From: Melastoma dodecandrum
Taxonomy: Eukaryota; Streptophyta; Magnoliopsida; Myrtales; Melastomataceae
NCBI GenBank assembly: GCA_029817715.1
Contig: JARUPY010000387.1
Span: 6,076,001-6,140,000 of the forward strand
Direction: 5' to 3'
DNA: 64,000 nt
Under the pieces are notes generated by a model, which had not been told where the DNA came from, made no database searches, and worked only from the letters and a program-made list of their open reading frames with translations. Of the stretch, positions 9,502-19,794 are shown in pieces; within the stretch, counting starts at the first letter, position 1; each line of letters starts with the position of its first letter. The position numbers and the translations under genes are program-made.

Positions 9502-10354
9502 GTATCTCGGGGGCGTGCCTTGCGGACAACCAAGGCACGCACCCCATTTAACGCATTCAAGATAACGAAATATTCGAGGGTTTATTTTTGGATTCTCGAA
9601 GATCAAGACCCTCTGAAGATGGCTTCGCACTCACCAACGTTACTATATCAACAGCTCGCCAGGTTCGCCGTAAACCTATTCTAAAACGGTACTGTGAGGT
9701 ATAAACGCTAACGGATACGTTCTATAGAGCGAGCAATGGTACAACACCCGGTTCTCCCTTGAATTTATTTTTTGGCTTAGAAATTGTTAAGGGCATTAAT
9801 AAATCTATGATTATCTGCATTTTTGCCCAAAATCAACTTTTAAGAAATATTTTCTAAAAATGATTTACGTAGACATTTTAAGTATTATTAAGCTCGAGAA
9901 TTTTTTATATATGAAACAACTTCTTTTCTAAACCGAGCTCAAATAAATTCAGACATTAGGAACACACGATAAAAGCCTCCATTTTCTTTGTGATGCATGC
10001 GATTTAGTAATCCGTAATTCCCGAACCTTAACGAATCTCTATATTTTTTCTAACTTGAACTTAAAATAAGTTAGTGGCGACTCCGACACGTTTTCAAAAT
10101 CCGAAGCTTTATCGTCATAGAGGGTATCCATTTTAAATGGAACCGGAAACGGGATCCACCCACGATAGAAAGCATATAAAAGCCCATATAAAAGTCAACT
10201 TGGGACTGATAATACAAAAATCTGTGTAAATAAAAGAGGGACAAGCAGACAAAAAACGCAAACTGAAGTTGGTTTTCTTCTTCCTCGTTCTATTTCTTTT
10301 CTGTTTTCTTTCCGCTTCGACGATGATACCTTCGATGATCCACAAATGTTTACA

Positions 10355-10366
10355 TAGTATCAGAGC
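10355..10366 (+). promoter_or_regulatory. C1 primer-binding site
   Basis: TAGTATCAGAGC lies directly after the 5' LTR. Plant copia elements usually carry TGGTATCAGAGC, complementary to the 3' end of initiator tRNA-Met; one base differs here. Confidence 0.85.
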
Positions 10367-10383
10367 GCCGATCGTTTGCTGAT

Positions 10384-10597
10384 GTGGTCATCGGAGTGAA
10401 AGAGAGAGCAGAAGATAGTTCAAGTAGTTTGCAGGTGGAAATGAGCCAGAACAGAGTGTTGACAGTATTGGAGGACCCAGCTTCACCGTATTTTCTTCAG
10501 CAATCAGACACCCTCAACTCTGTGGCTATAATACCACCACTCAATGGCGTGAACCGTTTCACCTGATGCAGGTCATTCGAGACGGCCTTGGTCTTCC
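10384..10597 (+). pseudogene. C1 gag, 5' part
   Basis: The frame reads DPASPYFLQQSD, then IPPLNGVN and, after a stop at 10564, CRSFETALV. This is the conserved N-terminal region of plant copia gag. It is cut at CTTCC (10593-10597) by the insertion of G1 and resumes at 33540 with NKLWFIDGSI. Confidence 0.85.
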
Positions 10598-11290
10598 TGT
10601 TTGCTCCGGAAGTGACCGCGGACAAGCTGGATCCAAACACGTCGGAAATCTCTGGCACTACGAGCAACTGGTACCCGGAGGATTCGTTGAATGTGTGGTC
10701 GCTATATGAAATGAAAAGAAGAGAGAGAGAAGACAACGGACGAACACCCTCAAGCGGAAGAACTTACGGATGCCATCGACGATATCTTCGGAAGCAAGAA
10801 CACAGGAGCACGAAGAGAGCTTGAACGCTGGAATGCTTGAAAAGATAAATTGACAATATGTCCGTTTGTAGAGAAGTGTTTTGTACAATACCTAAGAACA
10901 AGTATTTATACTAAGCTAGACCTACGTATATACGGTAAAGTAATATTGCACATATATTACGTTTCATTTGCTGCCGGTCCTCATGGAATATCTTCTTTCC
11001 ATGTGAGCAATCTCATTCTAAATCGTGTTGGAACCTTTCTTAACAGCTAAGTCGACTGATCGCATTGCCCATTGGCCTTTTTCGTAGAGTTTCCTCGCTC
11101 TTCCGCTGTTCCTTGTCGCCCGTCGTCTGATGACCCCATCACTTGGTGACTGCTTCGCCCAATAAGTCTTCGCCTGGTGTGTTTCCGTTGTCACCTCCTT
11201 ACTGGATTTCCGTCCTTTGGGCCTGTATTCTGGACCGTTGATCCACAGACGAGACCGAGATCTGTGGCCCAGAATTTTTATTGTTAAACA
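10598..11290 (-). repeat. G1 3' LTR
   Basis: This 693-bp copy matches 32791-33539 over its length, for example in GACCGCGGACAAG, ATTACG-containing tracts and GATCTGTGGCCCAGAATTT. On the minus strand it starts TGTTTAACAA and ends in CA. It lies next to a polypurine tract. Confidence 0.9.
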
Positions 11291-11308
11291 TATAACCTCC
11301 CCTCAAGG
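11291..11308 (-). promoter_or_regulatory. G1 polypurine tract
   Basis: The plus strand reads TATAACCTCCCCTCAAGG, so the minus strand carries TTGAGGGGAGGTTATA directly upstream of the 3' LTR. This is where plus-strand DNA synthesis would start. Confidence 0.8.
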
Positions 11309-12642
11309 CAGACTGATTAATCTGTCTCACCTTGAAAAAGACCAAGTATTCATTCCCCTGCCATTAATTAGTGTGTGCTGGCGATCATAAATCCTTGACC
11401 GTCGATATCCTCGAAGCGCATCGGTTGAGATTTCCCAGGATTGTTGAAATCTCCGAGATCTCTACTGCGGTATCTTATGTCAGAGTCCTTTTGCCCTTCA
11501 TGATTTCGCTATAAAAGGTGGTACTCGGTTCGTCTTCCAAATCGCAAACATTGCTTCTGAAAGTGACCAAGCAATGAAACCTTTTCCTTCCTTTCAAAAT
11601 CTTACCCAGGGACTATGTCCATCACCTTAGCTTGCTTGAGAGCCTATGTCCACCCCCTTATGAGGATGATGTCCTTCCCTCTCAGTGATTCCATCTGGAA
11701 GGGAAGAGGGCCCGAGCCATAACCTGGTGCATCAACTTAGGTTGTGTCCATTTGGGAGACACCCTGGCGGTGTTGCTCTAATGTTGTCTAGGTGGTGTTT
11801 CGCCTTATGAGAAGGGTGTTCAAGTTTTCCACCTTGATTCCTCTCGAAGGGGAAAAGCCCTGTGCAAGCTCTCGGCGCGGTGTTCATCTAAGCCTACCTA
11901 CGCCGTATCCCGGAGATGCTAAGCCGTCAGGTTCGGTGAGAAACCATGAAGGAGCCCTCCATCCTCTGTTCGTCAGCGTCACTGTCTTTGGGTGATGCGA
12001 CCAGGCTCCAGATCTTCAATTCCACGGCATCGCGTGTTCTGTTGTTGCATGCTCCGCAGCGTGATAGAGTTTCTGATTGCAACCAAGGATCTTCTTTGTC
12101 CGAGGGAAGAACCGGGTGTGATGCGTGATCGTCTCCTACGGATTAACCCTTGACTTCCTTTGAAAAGTTGTAGGGTTTTCTCTACCATCGGGGAGAACCT
12201 GGTGTCTGCATGGTTCCTGTGGATAAACCCTCGAATATTTAAAAGTGTTCGCACGATCTTCAATAGATTATTTCCTTATGAGTGGAAACGTCGTCTAGTG
12301 AGTCGTTTACGTTTCGTTCGTCGTATATTTATTATCAATCAAACCCATGTAATGGATAGATTTAAATGAGAATAAATGTGTTTCTTTCATCTCTTCGCCT
12401 ACCCACTTATGACCTTTGGTATGTCATCAGTTTCCGAGCGAAGCGACGTTCTGTATGTCATCGGTTTGCAAGTGCGGCGACTTTTTCTATTGGGCTTAGA
12501 ACGTCAAGCGACGCTTTACTTGGGCCCGAACCTTTGTCGATTTCCGGGGATATAAAGTTCCTGAGGGTTTTCCGCTCACGCTTTTAGAAATCTCCTTCCT
12601 GTCTTTTCATATTTCTCAGAAACCCTCGTTCTTCCGACTTCC
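11309..12642 (+). promoter_or_regulatory. Spacer of G1 with TATA boxes facing the antisense ORF
   Basis: No protein motif is seen. On the plus strand there is TATAAAAGG at 11510-11518 and TATAAAG at 12551-12557. The second lies about 90 bp before the ATG at 12643, a suitable spacing for a promoter of the antisense ORF. Promoter activity is inferred. Confidence 0.45.
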
Positions 12643-15460
12643 ATGGATTCCGATACTTCATCTTCGTTGTCCTCGGACTCTCCGTCCCGCCTAACTGTTG
12701 ACGCGGCCAAGTTTCAACACGCCTTTACTAAGGCCAAACAGTTTCATGTTTTCCCTTGTTACGAAGCAGAATCAGAGTATGGTATCTCGATACCGGATCA
12801 ACAGACTCTCGGTCAGTACACTCGGGATGCAGAAAGTTCATTCCATTTTACCAGCAAGTTGCCCACTCTGTTCTCTTCTGGCAAGTTTAACCCGTCAAGA
12901 TAGGGGCCGTCTGTCGGGCGAGCATCCGTTACTTTCCTTCTCCTAGAAGTAAGGTCAGTCAGGATTGGGTTCCCAGGTGGATGGAAAAGAAAGGTGTTGC
13001 GGTCAGCTAGGATTGGGTTCCCAGGTGGATGAAAAGAAATGTGCTGCGTGGGAAGCGATGGGGATCAAAACCCTGATCGAATTGTGCCACTCCCCAGTCG
13101 AATCTAGTCTTTCCGTATTTGCTGAGTTTTTTTCGTTCCGGAACCCAATTGTCGACTGCTTTTATCTCCCGAAGGGGCCGATGACAATCACCTTGGAGGA
13201 TATTGGTTTCCTGACTGGCTGCAGTCTCTCTGGCACCCCCTTGCGTTTTGACAACAAGTGTGCCGGCCTACAGTTCAATCCCTCGGAGTGCGTCAACGAA
13301 GTCGCCAAGCGCCACTTTAGGGATGACAAGTGGGAGGAGCTCCAAGCGGAGTTCGAGTTTTACTTGGAGTGGTTATCCAAGTATATCTTCTGCAACTGGG
13401 GAAGCGCCCCAGTCAATTTATGGTTGGAGTGGCCACCAGCCTCGTTGAGGCTGTCAACGCTGACAAGCCAAAGCCTGTGGCCTTCGCCCAGTTTTTGTTG
13501 AGTCTCATCTACAATGGCCTTTATCAGGCGACCAACGACCCCACCAACTTTCCTGAGTGCCAAATAGATGGCCCTCTGTTGATCGTGTATCTGTGGATCG
13601 TGTTGTACTTTTCGGGATTCACCCGTTATCCTGAAGCCATGCGTACCCGTGCTGATGTCATCGCAGCGGGATCGCCTAACTACCGAGGTGCCTTTTGCAT
13701 TGCCGGTTGTATCGAAGCCTTGTTGAACGGGGGCCTTGATGGCACTATGGGTACAATTGCCTCCTAGCGTCCTTTCACTGAAGAGTGGGAAAGGCTGCGC
13801 TCGGAGATGGTTGAGCGTTTTCAACCGAGTTTCTCTGCCAGGGAATTGGTGGCTGTAGATTCTGAGGGCCTGATCTTTGAGGTGTACAATCGTCACCTCT
13901 GTGCCCGTCAGTTAGGTTTTACCCAGTTTTTGGGTGTCCCGTTCTTCCAGTCCAAGAATCATCCTCTGGATATGCGCACTTGTTCCGTCCGGGGCCTTGA
14001 CTGGTTGCACAGTCTCAGCCGCCGCATCTCCATTATGTTCAAGTCGGGCCTAAGCTTTTAGTTGGCCGATCTTCGGACTTTTCCAAGGCCTGGTACAGGA
14101 TCTGGTAACAGATGTAGGCTGTTTCTCACTTGGAAAGGCTGAGAAGTCGGCCCCTTCTCTAGCGCTTCCTAGTCTGAGTGAGGTATCTTCAAGGAAACGG
14201 TCATCAGGTGATGACATGTTTTCCTCAAGTATGATGGACTAGTTTGGCTTCTACTGTACCAGTGTCCAGATGGTAACCTTTTGTTTGCAACAGGTGTTAA
14301 GAAGATTCGGTCTTCTTGTGCGGGCTCAACATCACAAGGAGCCCGCCTGAAACGGAAAACGTTTCGTGGTTCTGTCTCCCAACGTTGCCGAGAGGTTCTT
14401 CTACCCGTCCCATCGAGCATGTGTTGTTTGGGAATGCATCAGGTATTGATTTTAGCCTATGTTTTACTTCTTATTAGAAGTTTTGGACTTGACACACTTT
14501 CTTTTGTCGAGGTGCCGCTCTCTTTTGCCCTATTGACGTTGATGATGTCACTGATGACATCCCTATATCTTCATTGCTGGGTGGCGAAGGTCGGCTCAGC
14601 CAAGCCAGAGTCGGAGAAGCGCCTAGTAGAGTTGGGAATGAAGTTCTGCCTCCACTGAATCTCGAGGCCGGGGCCCCCACAAGTAATGTTGCCGTCGCCC
14701 AAGAACTTCCGGGCGAGGCGACAGATGCCTCCCAGGGACATGCGACAAAGACCCCCCTGGGAAGGATAACGGAGTTGCCCCCGAACGAAACGAGAGAGGC
14801 GAATGTGGATAAGGCGATAGGAGCCCCCTAGGCGAAACGGCGGAAGCCCCCCAAGGCTCGCAGGTACGTGCACCCTTGGTAAGTATTCCGAGATTCGTGT
14901 CGCTTGTCTTTTCCTTGAATTATTACCTGAATCATGCGAGTCTGTGACAGCCTCAACATTCTTTGCTCGTTTCTGCCACCGTCTTCCTCGAGCATGGGAT
15001 CGCTACTGAGGAGGACTTTATAGAGCTATTGTCCATGGTGGTCGAGCTCGAACAAGCAAGTGATGGTCAGTTAGAACTGGCCAATCTAATCTCCCTCTTT
15101 TGGCGGTCCTTCTGGCGCTCATGGGACGAACGGCATGAGGCTCTCATGCTTAGGGCGAAGCAAGATGAGTGGGAGCTCGCTCTATCACAGCCGCTCCCAT
15201 CTTCCGCTCAGCTGGCTGAGCTCTCAGTAAAGGAGGCTGCCCTTCTGAAGAGGAGGGAAGATACGGAGCTCGTTGCAGTTAGTCCGAGTTTGGTTGCTGC
15301 CCGCGCAAAAGAAACGGCTGAGCGTGCAGCCCTTGACCATACGAGAGAGGCGTATGCACGAGACTGGGGCAAGGCCCTTGATTTTGAGGCGAGGGAAACA
15401 ATAGTGACCAATATAAAGGACCGGATGAAATGCCTGTTGTGTTCTTTGCCTCATGTTTGA
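12643..15460 (+). pseudogene. Antisense extra ORF of G1, plant mobile domain (PMD)-like protein, broken
   Basis: On the strand opposite to G1 pol lies a broken gene starting MDSDTSSSLSSDSPSR at 12643. Further parts are at 13030-13501 (MGIKTLIELCHS, LEDIGFLTGCSLSG), 13330-13767 (PLLIVYLWIVLYFSGF), 13807-14061 and 14574-14831. A helical, charged C-terminus is at 14950-15457. The LEDIGFLTGCSLSG block and spacing resemble the PMD found in plant transposons and retrotransposons. Intron-like junctions (CATCAG|GTATTG near 14440; CGCAG|GTACGTG near 14865 to GTGACAG|CCTC at 14950) suggest a spliced gene. Several frameshifts, a TAG at 13765 and a 48-bp tandem duplication break it. Tat-lineage elements are known to carry such extra ORFs; their role is unknown. 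Confidence 0.72.
12961..13056 (+). repeat. 48-bp tandem duplication in the antisense ORF
   Basis: AGGATTGGGTTCCCAGGTGG occurs at 12961 and again at 13009, with similar following bases (ATGGAAAAGAAA and ATGAAAAGAAA). It falls at a frame break of the ORF. Confidence 0.85.
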
Positions 15461-15599
15461 TTTGGTACATTTGCATTTGCCCTTAAATTGTGGGGAAACG
15501 TTTTGAAATGATATTTTTATGCATTTCTCACATTGTGGGCCTATATCTTTTTATGTTCTTGCCATTGATTTTGAGGTTGTGTGTAGATCCATCGAGCCC

Positions 15600-16580
15600 C
15601 TAGGTGATATGAATTCCCAAGGTGGGATTCAATTACCTGGAACGACCTTCTCAATTTGGTGTCCACATCCCTTGGAAGTAATCTCGGACTGCCTCAGGTA
15701 ACCTGAGTTTCCAAACTAGGTCGCCCTTACTGAATGAACGAGGGACCACCTTCTTGTTGTAGTAGCGGGCATTTTCTTCTTGTGTGCTTCTAAATGATTT
15801 AGCACTTAATCCCGGTGGTCTCTAGACCTTCCTGTTCGATGTGCATGTCTTCCTCGTATCTCTCGTGTTCGCCGAGGTGCTTGAGGAACCTAAGCGAACG
15901 ATAACGTACTTCTATCGGGAGCATCGCATCGTGCCCATAAACGAGGTTGCGTGGGGCGACACCTGTGCTTTCTCTCTTAGTAACCCGGAGTGCCCATAAC
16001 GCCTCCTGGAGAAGGGTGTGCCATGCGCGCGGGTTATTCCCAATCATCCTCTATATTACTCGCTTGATGAGCTTATTAGAAACTTCTGCTTGCCCGTTTG
16101 ACTGAGCATAGTATGGAGTTGAATTGAGCACTTTAAACCCAAAATCTTCGGCGAATTCTTCCACGTGTTCGCCATTGAACACTCTTGCGTTGTCTACCAC
16201 GATACTCTGGGGTATTCCGTATCGGTAAATAATGAAGTTCTTAATGAACTGAATCACATCTTTTTGATCGATTGACTTATATGCCGCTGCTTCTACCCAC
16301 TTGGTGACGTAGTCCGTAGCGACGAGTATGCAAGCATCACCTCTACTTGAGTAAGGATGGATCTCTCCCATGATATCTAATGCCCAAGTCTTGAAAGGCC
16401 ATGGTTTTATTATGACATTCATATCTATTGAAGGGGTTCGCTTCACTGGCCCGCATTGCTGGCGAGCCTGTCAGGCTCGAGCCATTTCGATGCAATTCTT
16501 GTCCATTGATGGCTAGTAAAAACCGTGTCGTTTGATCGCCCAGCTCATTTTGATGCCGGCCTGGTGTGCTCCTCACAACC
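15600..16580 (-). pseudogene. G1 integrase
   Basis: Read from 16580 down, frames give the integrase core: WALDIMGEI (first catalytic Asp), IVVDNARVFNG (second Asp), QAEVSN (catalytic Glu), then ALWALR and VYGHDAMLPIEV. The last part at 15600-15800 reads KKVVPRSFSKGDLVWK, the usual C-terminal segment. Stops at 16048 and near 15790, and a frame change near 16440, break it. The DD(E) residues themselves survive. Confidence 0.88.
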
Positions 16581-16699
16581 CCTCATGTGTTTCCATCATG
16601 ATCGGGATGGCCTCGTTTAGATCAACACATCTTAAAAGGACATCATCATTGGTCTTTCTATACAAGATATTGTCAAGGAGTACCTAATGTTTGGCGATT

Positions 16700-17714
16700 A
16701 CTCAGACCCTCCTTTCTGCTTTTGTACTGCTATTTTTGAGGAATTGTCGTATCGGCTCTCGCCAGCCCTCTTTTGCCTCGAATAGGTTGGTGGTACGAAC
16801 TTCTTCAGTTCTTATCCCGTCATCGTAGAATTCTGGTTGTTTGCTTGCGAGCAAAGTCGTTTTGCTTCTGGATATTTCTGAGTCGCTAATTAACCATGAG
16901 GCCCATTGTGCAAAGTGGTTGGCCTCTTGATTTTCGTCCCGCTTTACATGAGCGATTTCGGCTCCTTGTAACTTAGCGAAGAGCTCTTTTGTTCTACGTA
17001 AGTACTTACCAGGATGGGGTGCATGGCACTCACTTTGGTCGATGAGTTGTTGAATCACTAGCTAAAATCGCCACGTATTTTTACATTTTCTATCTTCCAG
17101 TCTAGAGCAATTCACAAGGCCAGGATTAAGGCCTCATACTCCGCTTCATTATTAGTCACTTTCCCATCGATGTGACAGGCCACTCTAGTTTCGGCTTTCC
17201 ATGGTGTCTCAATAAAAATGCCCACGCCAGCTCTAAACTTGTTAGAAGACCCGTCGAACCAGATGGTCCATCGTTCCTTCACTTGAACTTCCTCGTGCCT
17301 GGCATCGAGATTACCTTCACCATAATTGGCGATGAATTCGGCTAAGGCATGGCCTTTAACTGAGGTTTGCGGTTTGTGATAAATATTATAGGCCGATAGC
17401 ACTAGGCTCCATTTTCTTATTCTTCCGGTGAGTAGGGGATTGTCGAAGAATACTTTGGTTACAGGGGTTTTAGAGACGACATACACGTCGTTAAACCCGA
17501 TGTAGTGCCTTAGTTTCGTTATGGAGTAATACACCGCTAGGCAGATCTTCTCTATTGAGGTGTACCTCTGTTCTGCTTCTATGAGTAAGCACGACAAATA
17601 ATAGATTGCTCTTTCTACCCCATCGTGTTCCTGTGCCAGCATTGACCCAATGGTGGACTGGGACGCAGCCATGTAAAGAATGTACGGCGCGTTTACGTTC
17701 GGTGGCGCCAACAC
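16700..17714 (-). pseudogene. G1 RNase H and second, archaeal-type RNase H (aRNH)
   Basis: The frame 17714-17112 first gives a retrotransposon RNase H (AIYYLSCLLIEAEQRYTSIEK, KLRHYI). It then gives a second RNase H: WTIWFDGSSN with its catalytic Asp, followed by NNEAEYEALILAL with its Glu. The continuation at 17058-16702 reads AEIAHVKRDENQEANHFAQWA, with a frame break near 17058-17112. A tandem second RNase H of archaeal/plant type is a marker of the Tat lineage. Both domains degrade the RNA strand of RNA-DNA hybrids during reverse transcription. Confidence 0.85.
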
Positions 17715-17738
17715 TGGTGGGTTAGTCAGATAATCTTT

Positions 17739-18956
17739 TTATTCTTGGAACGCTCGCTCATGTTGCGATGTCCAACTTATCTGACCTTTCTCTTTTCCTT
17801 TAAGGATTGTCGAGAAGGCGCTTGTCTTAGATGCCACATTTCCAATGAATCGACGAATGTAGTTTACCCTGCCTAGAAAGGCTTGGAGTTCTTTCTTGCT
17901 CTGTGGAGCTGGAAGGCTTTGAATAGCGCGAGTTTTTAGAGGATCTACCTCGATTCCTCGTTGGTGCACAAGGAATCCAAGAAATTGCCCTTTCTTTACC
18001 CCAAAAGCGCATTTCAATTGATTAAGTTTGAGGTTGTGCTTTCACATCTTCTCAAATGCTTTGTTTAGATGATGATGGTGATCTTGTCTCTTCTTGGATT
18101 TCACCACCACATAATCAATGTATACCTGGACTGTTTTTCCTATTAACGAGGCGAAAATCAGGTTCATTGCTCTTTGGTATGTAGTTCCAGCATTCTTTAA
18201 TCCGAAAGGCATAACAACCCACTCGAAAATCCCTATTGGGCACTTGAATGATGTCTTGTGTATGTCTTCCTCAGCAATAAAGATTTGGTCGTACCTAGAA
18301 TACCCAGTCATAAAGGACATTAGCTCGTGGCCTGCAGACTTATTTATAAGATCGCCAGCGACAAGCATGGGGTACTCATTTTTAGGTGTCGCACTGTTTA
18401 AATCGCGGAAATCTATGCATACCCTGATCTTGCCATTTTTCTTGACGAGAAGTACTATGCTGGAAATCCAATCGACGTATTTAGCCGTCCTTATGTATCC
18501 GGCTTTGAACAACTTCTTAATCTCGTCGTAGACCATTTGGGCTGCTTCCCGCAACATCCTCCTTGGAGTTTGTTTTACGTGTTTGAAATTGTTGTATGTT
18601 GGGAGCCGGTGTTCGACTAATTCTCGTTTGAGGCCAGGCATCTCGGTGTAATCCCATGCGAAGTAGTCGTTATAAACGTGTAGGACTGCGCTTATGTCTT
18701 GAGTTTCGACTTCGCTCATTAGCGAACTAAGGTAAGTAATACGTTGGAAATCAATAGTCCCTAGGTTTATTTCCCTCAAAGGGTCGCAAGGAATAATAGA
18801 AGTATTAGGAACCTCTTTATTATTTGAATAAATAGTTAGCATGTCTCGGCATGCTTGAGGAGATGCATTACACTGTGTCTCATTTATTCTGGATGTCTTG
18901 TATCTGGCTAATATCTCTAGGACATCCGATATCGGATCGGTTTGATAACTCTCCAT
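17739..18956 (-). pseudogene. G1 reverse transcriptase, catalytically dead
   Basis: The frame 18956-18042 contains YFAWDYTEMPGL, VKKNGKIRVCIDFRDLN, VVMPFGLKNAGTTYQRAMN and the active-site loop VYIDYVVVKSK. Family members have YIDD in that loop; the second Asp is Tyr here (about 18108-18124). The first metal-binding motif, normally MDGYSGYNQ, reads MTGYSRYDQ. Two of the three metal-binding Asp are thus lost. The connection domain continues at 18017-17739 after a frame break (GFLVHQRGIEVDPLKTRAI). The enzyme cannot have been active when these changes were in place. Confidence 0.9.
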
Positions 18957-18979
18957 TGGACGAGGATGGGTTGAGGAGT

Positions 18980-19794
18980 CTACCGGGCTCCAAGTCTGTC
19001 TCGTATTCCGGCTTCGTGCATGTCCTTCTCTAGTGGAGTTAAATCTTCATTGACCTCGAGCTGCAGCTCGTCTCCCCATCTAGTTGGGACGACCGGGTTT
19101 TGAGGCGGCGCCAGCGATGGTCCATCGTATGAAACTACGAACTCATAGCCTACTTCTCCCGAAGGGCCAACATTTGGGTCCCCCATGGCATACCTTTGCT
19201 TTAGTGTCATATCTTTGACCTATTTGACTACCCCTGCGCATACGTAAGGCATGTTAGCATTTCATTCGTTTCTCCTACAACAACCTCTAAACCGTGTTTC
19301 CCCCATAATATGAGTTCCTGGTGAAGAGTAGATGGTATGGCTCCAGCTTTGTGAAGCCAGTCCCTCCCGAGCAAAGCATTAAAAGAAGGCTTTATGTCAA
19401 TGACGAAAAAAGCCGTCCTTTTTTCATGTATGCCTTCTCGGAGTTTAGCAGAATCCATGCCTACACAAGAGGAAGTAATTCCATTGAAACCGCTGACTCT
19501 TACGTCAGTTTCGCCAAGTTCGGCTATGTCATCCCCTAGGCTCATGTAGGCTTCAAGGGGGAGCAAGTTGATAGTCGCTCCATTGTCTACTAGGACATGA
19601 CGTATTATTACGTTGATGATTGTCACTTGGATATGGAGGGGAAACGTGTGTTTCCGTAACGTTGTGAGTGGTTCTTTAAACCACCTACTCGAAAAGTTTC
19701 GAGGTATTTCAACAGTAATGTTAAGATTGAAGGGTAGAGCTAGCCTACCTTTTACCTGACTGCTTTCTTTTTTAGTGAATTCAGTCGGTAGCAT
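18980..19794 (-). pseudogene. G1 aspartic protease region
   Basis: The frame 19794-19228 encodes a retropepsin-like protease. The catalytic loop reads VLVDNGATINLLPLEAY (about 19568-19600) and the later conserved motif is FNALLGRDWLH. Tat-type elements commonly have D-x-G-A/S in this loop, so DNGA may be functional. The linker to RT, 19210-18980, is separated by a frame break. Confidence 0.82.

Larger units (their letters stand above)
6280..10167 (+). mobile_element. Solo LTR T1 of a Tat/Ogre-like Ty3/gypsy family, carrying host gene fragments
   Basis: T1 starts TGTCCTGACCCAATTTT and ends GGGATCCACCCACGATA, flanked by a perfect 5-bp duplication GAAAG (6275-6279 and 10168-10172). Both ends match the 5' LTR of element T2: the start matches 53494 onward, and 9502-10167 matches 54676-55379, including the tract GATGCATGCGATTTAGTAATCC. 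There is no internal region, so it is a solo LTR left by LTR-LTR recombination. At 3.9 kb it is twice the length of the T2 LTR. The extra length, about 6665-9500, holds pieces of at least three unrelated host genes, annotated separately. Confidence 0.85.
6151..10354 (+). repeat. C1 5' LTR, interrupted by solo LTR T1
   Basis: The LTR is in two pieces, 6151-6279 and 10173-10354, totalling 311 bp and collinear with the 312-bp 3' LTR at 37637-37948. Both copies contain a TATAAAAG promoter box shortly before the shared tract reading GGGACTGATAATACAAAAAT. The 3' boundary is ...TTTACA at 10354, directly before the PBS. The break is occupied by T1 (6280-10167) and its duplicated GAAAG. Confidence 0.9.

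Noticed and set aside
6280..10167. A Helitron or Pack-MULE as the carrier of the gene fragments
   Set aside because: I found no terminal inverted repeats and no TC...CTRR ends with hairpin inside. The outer ends match the T2 LTR and carry a 5-bp duplication typical of Ty3/gypsy.
13360..13896. Minus-strand open frame of 178 codons in the G1 3' region
   Set aside because: It is antisense to the PMD-like sequence and has no recognisable domain, although its length made it look like part of G1 pol.
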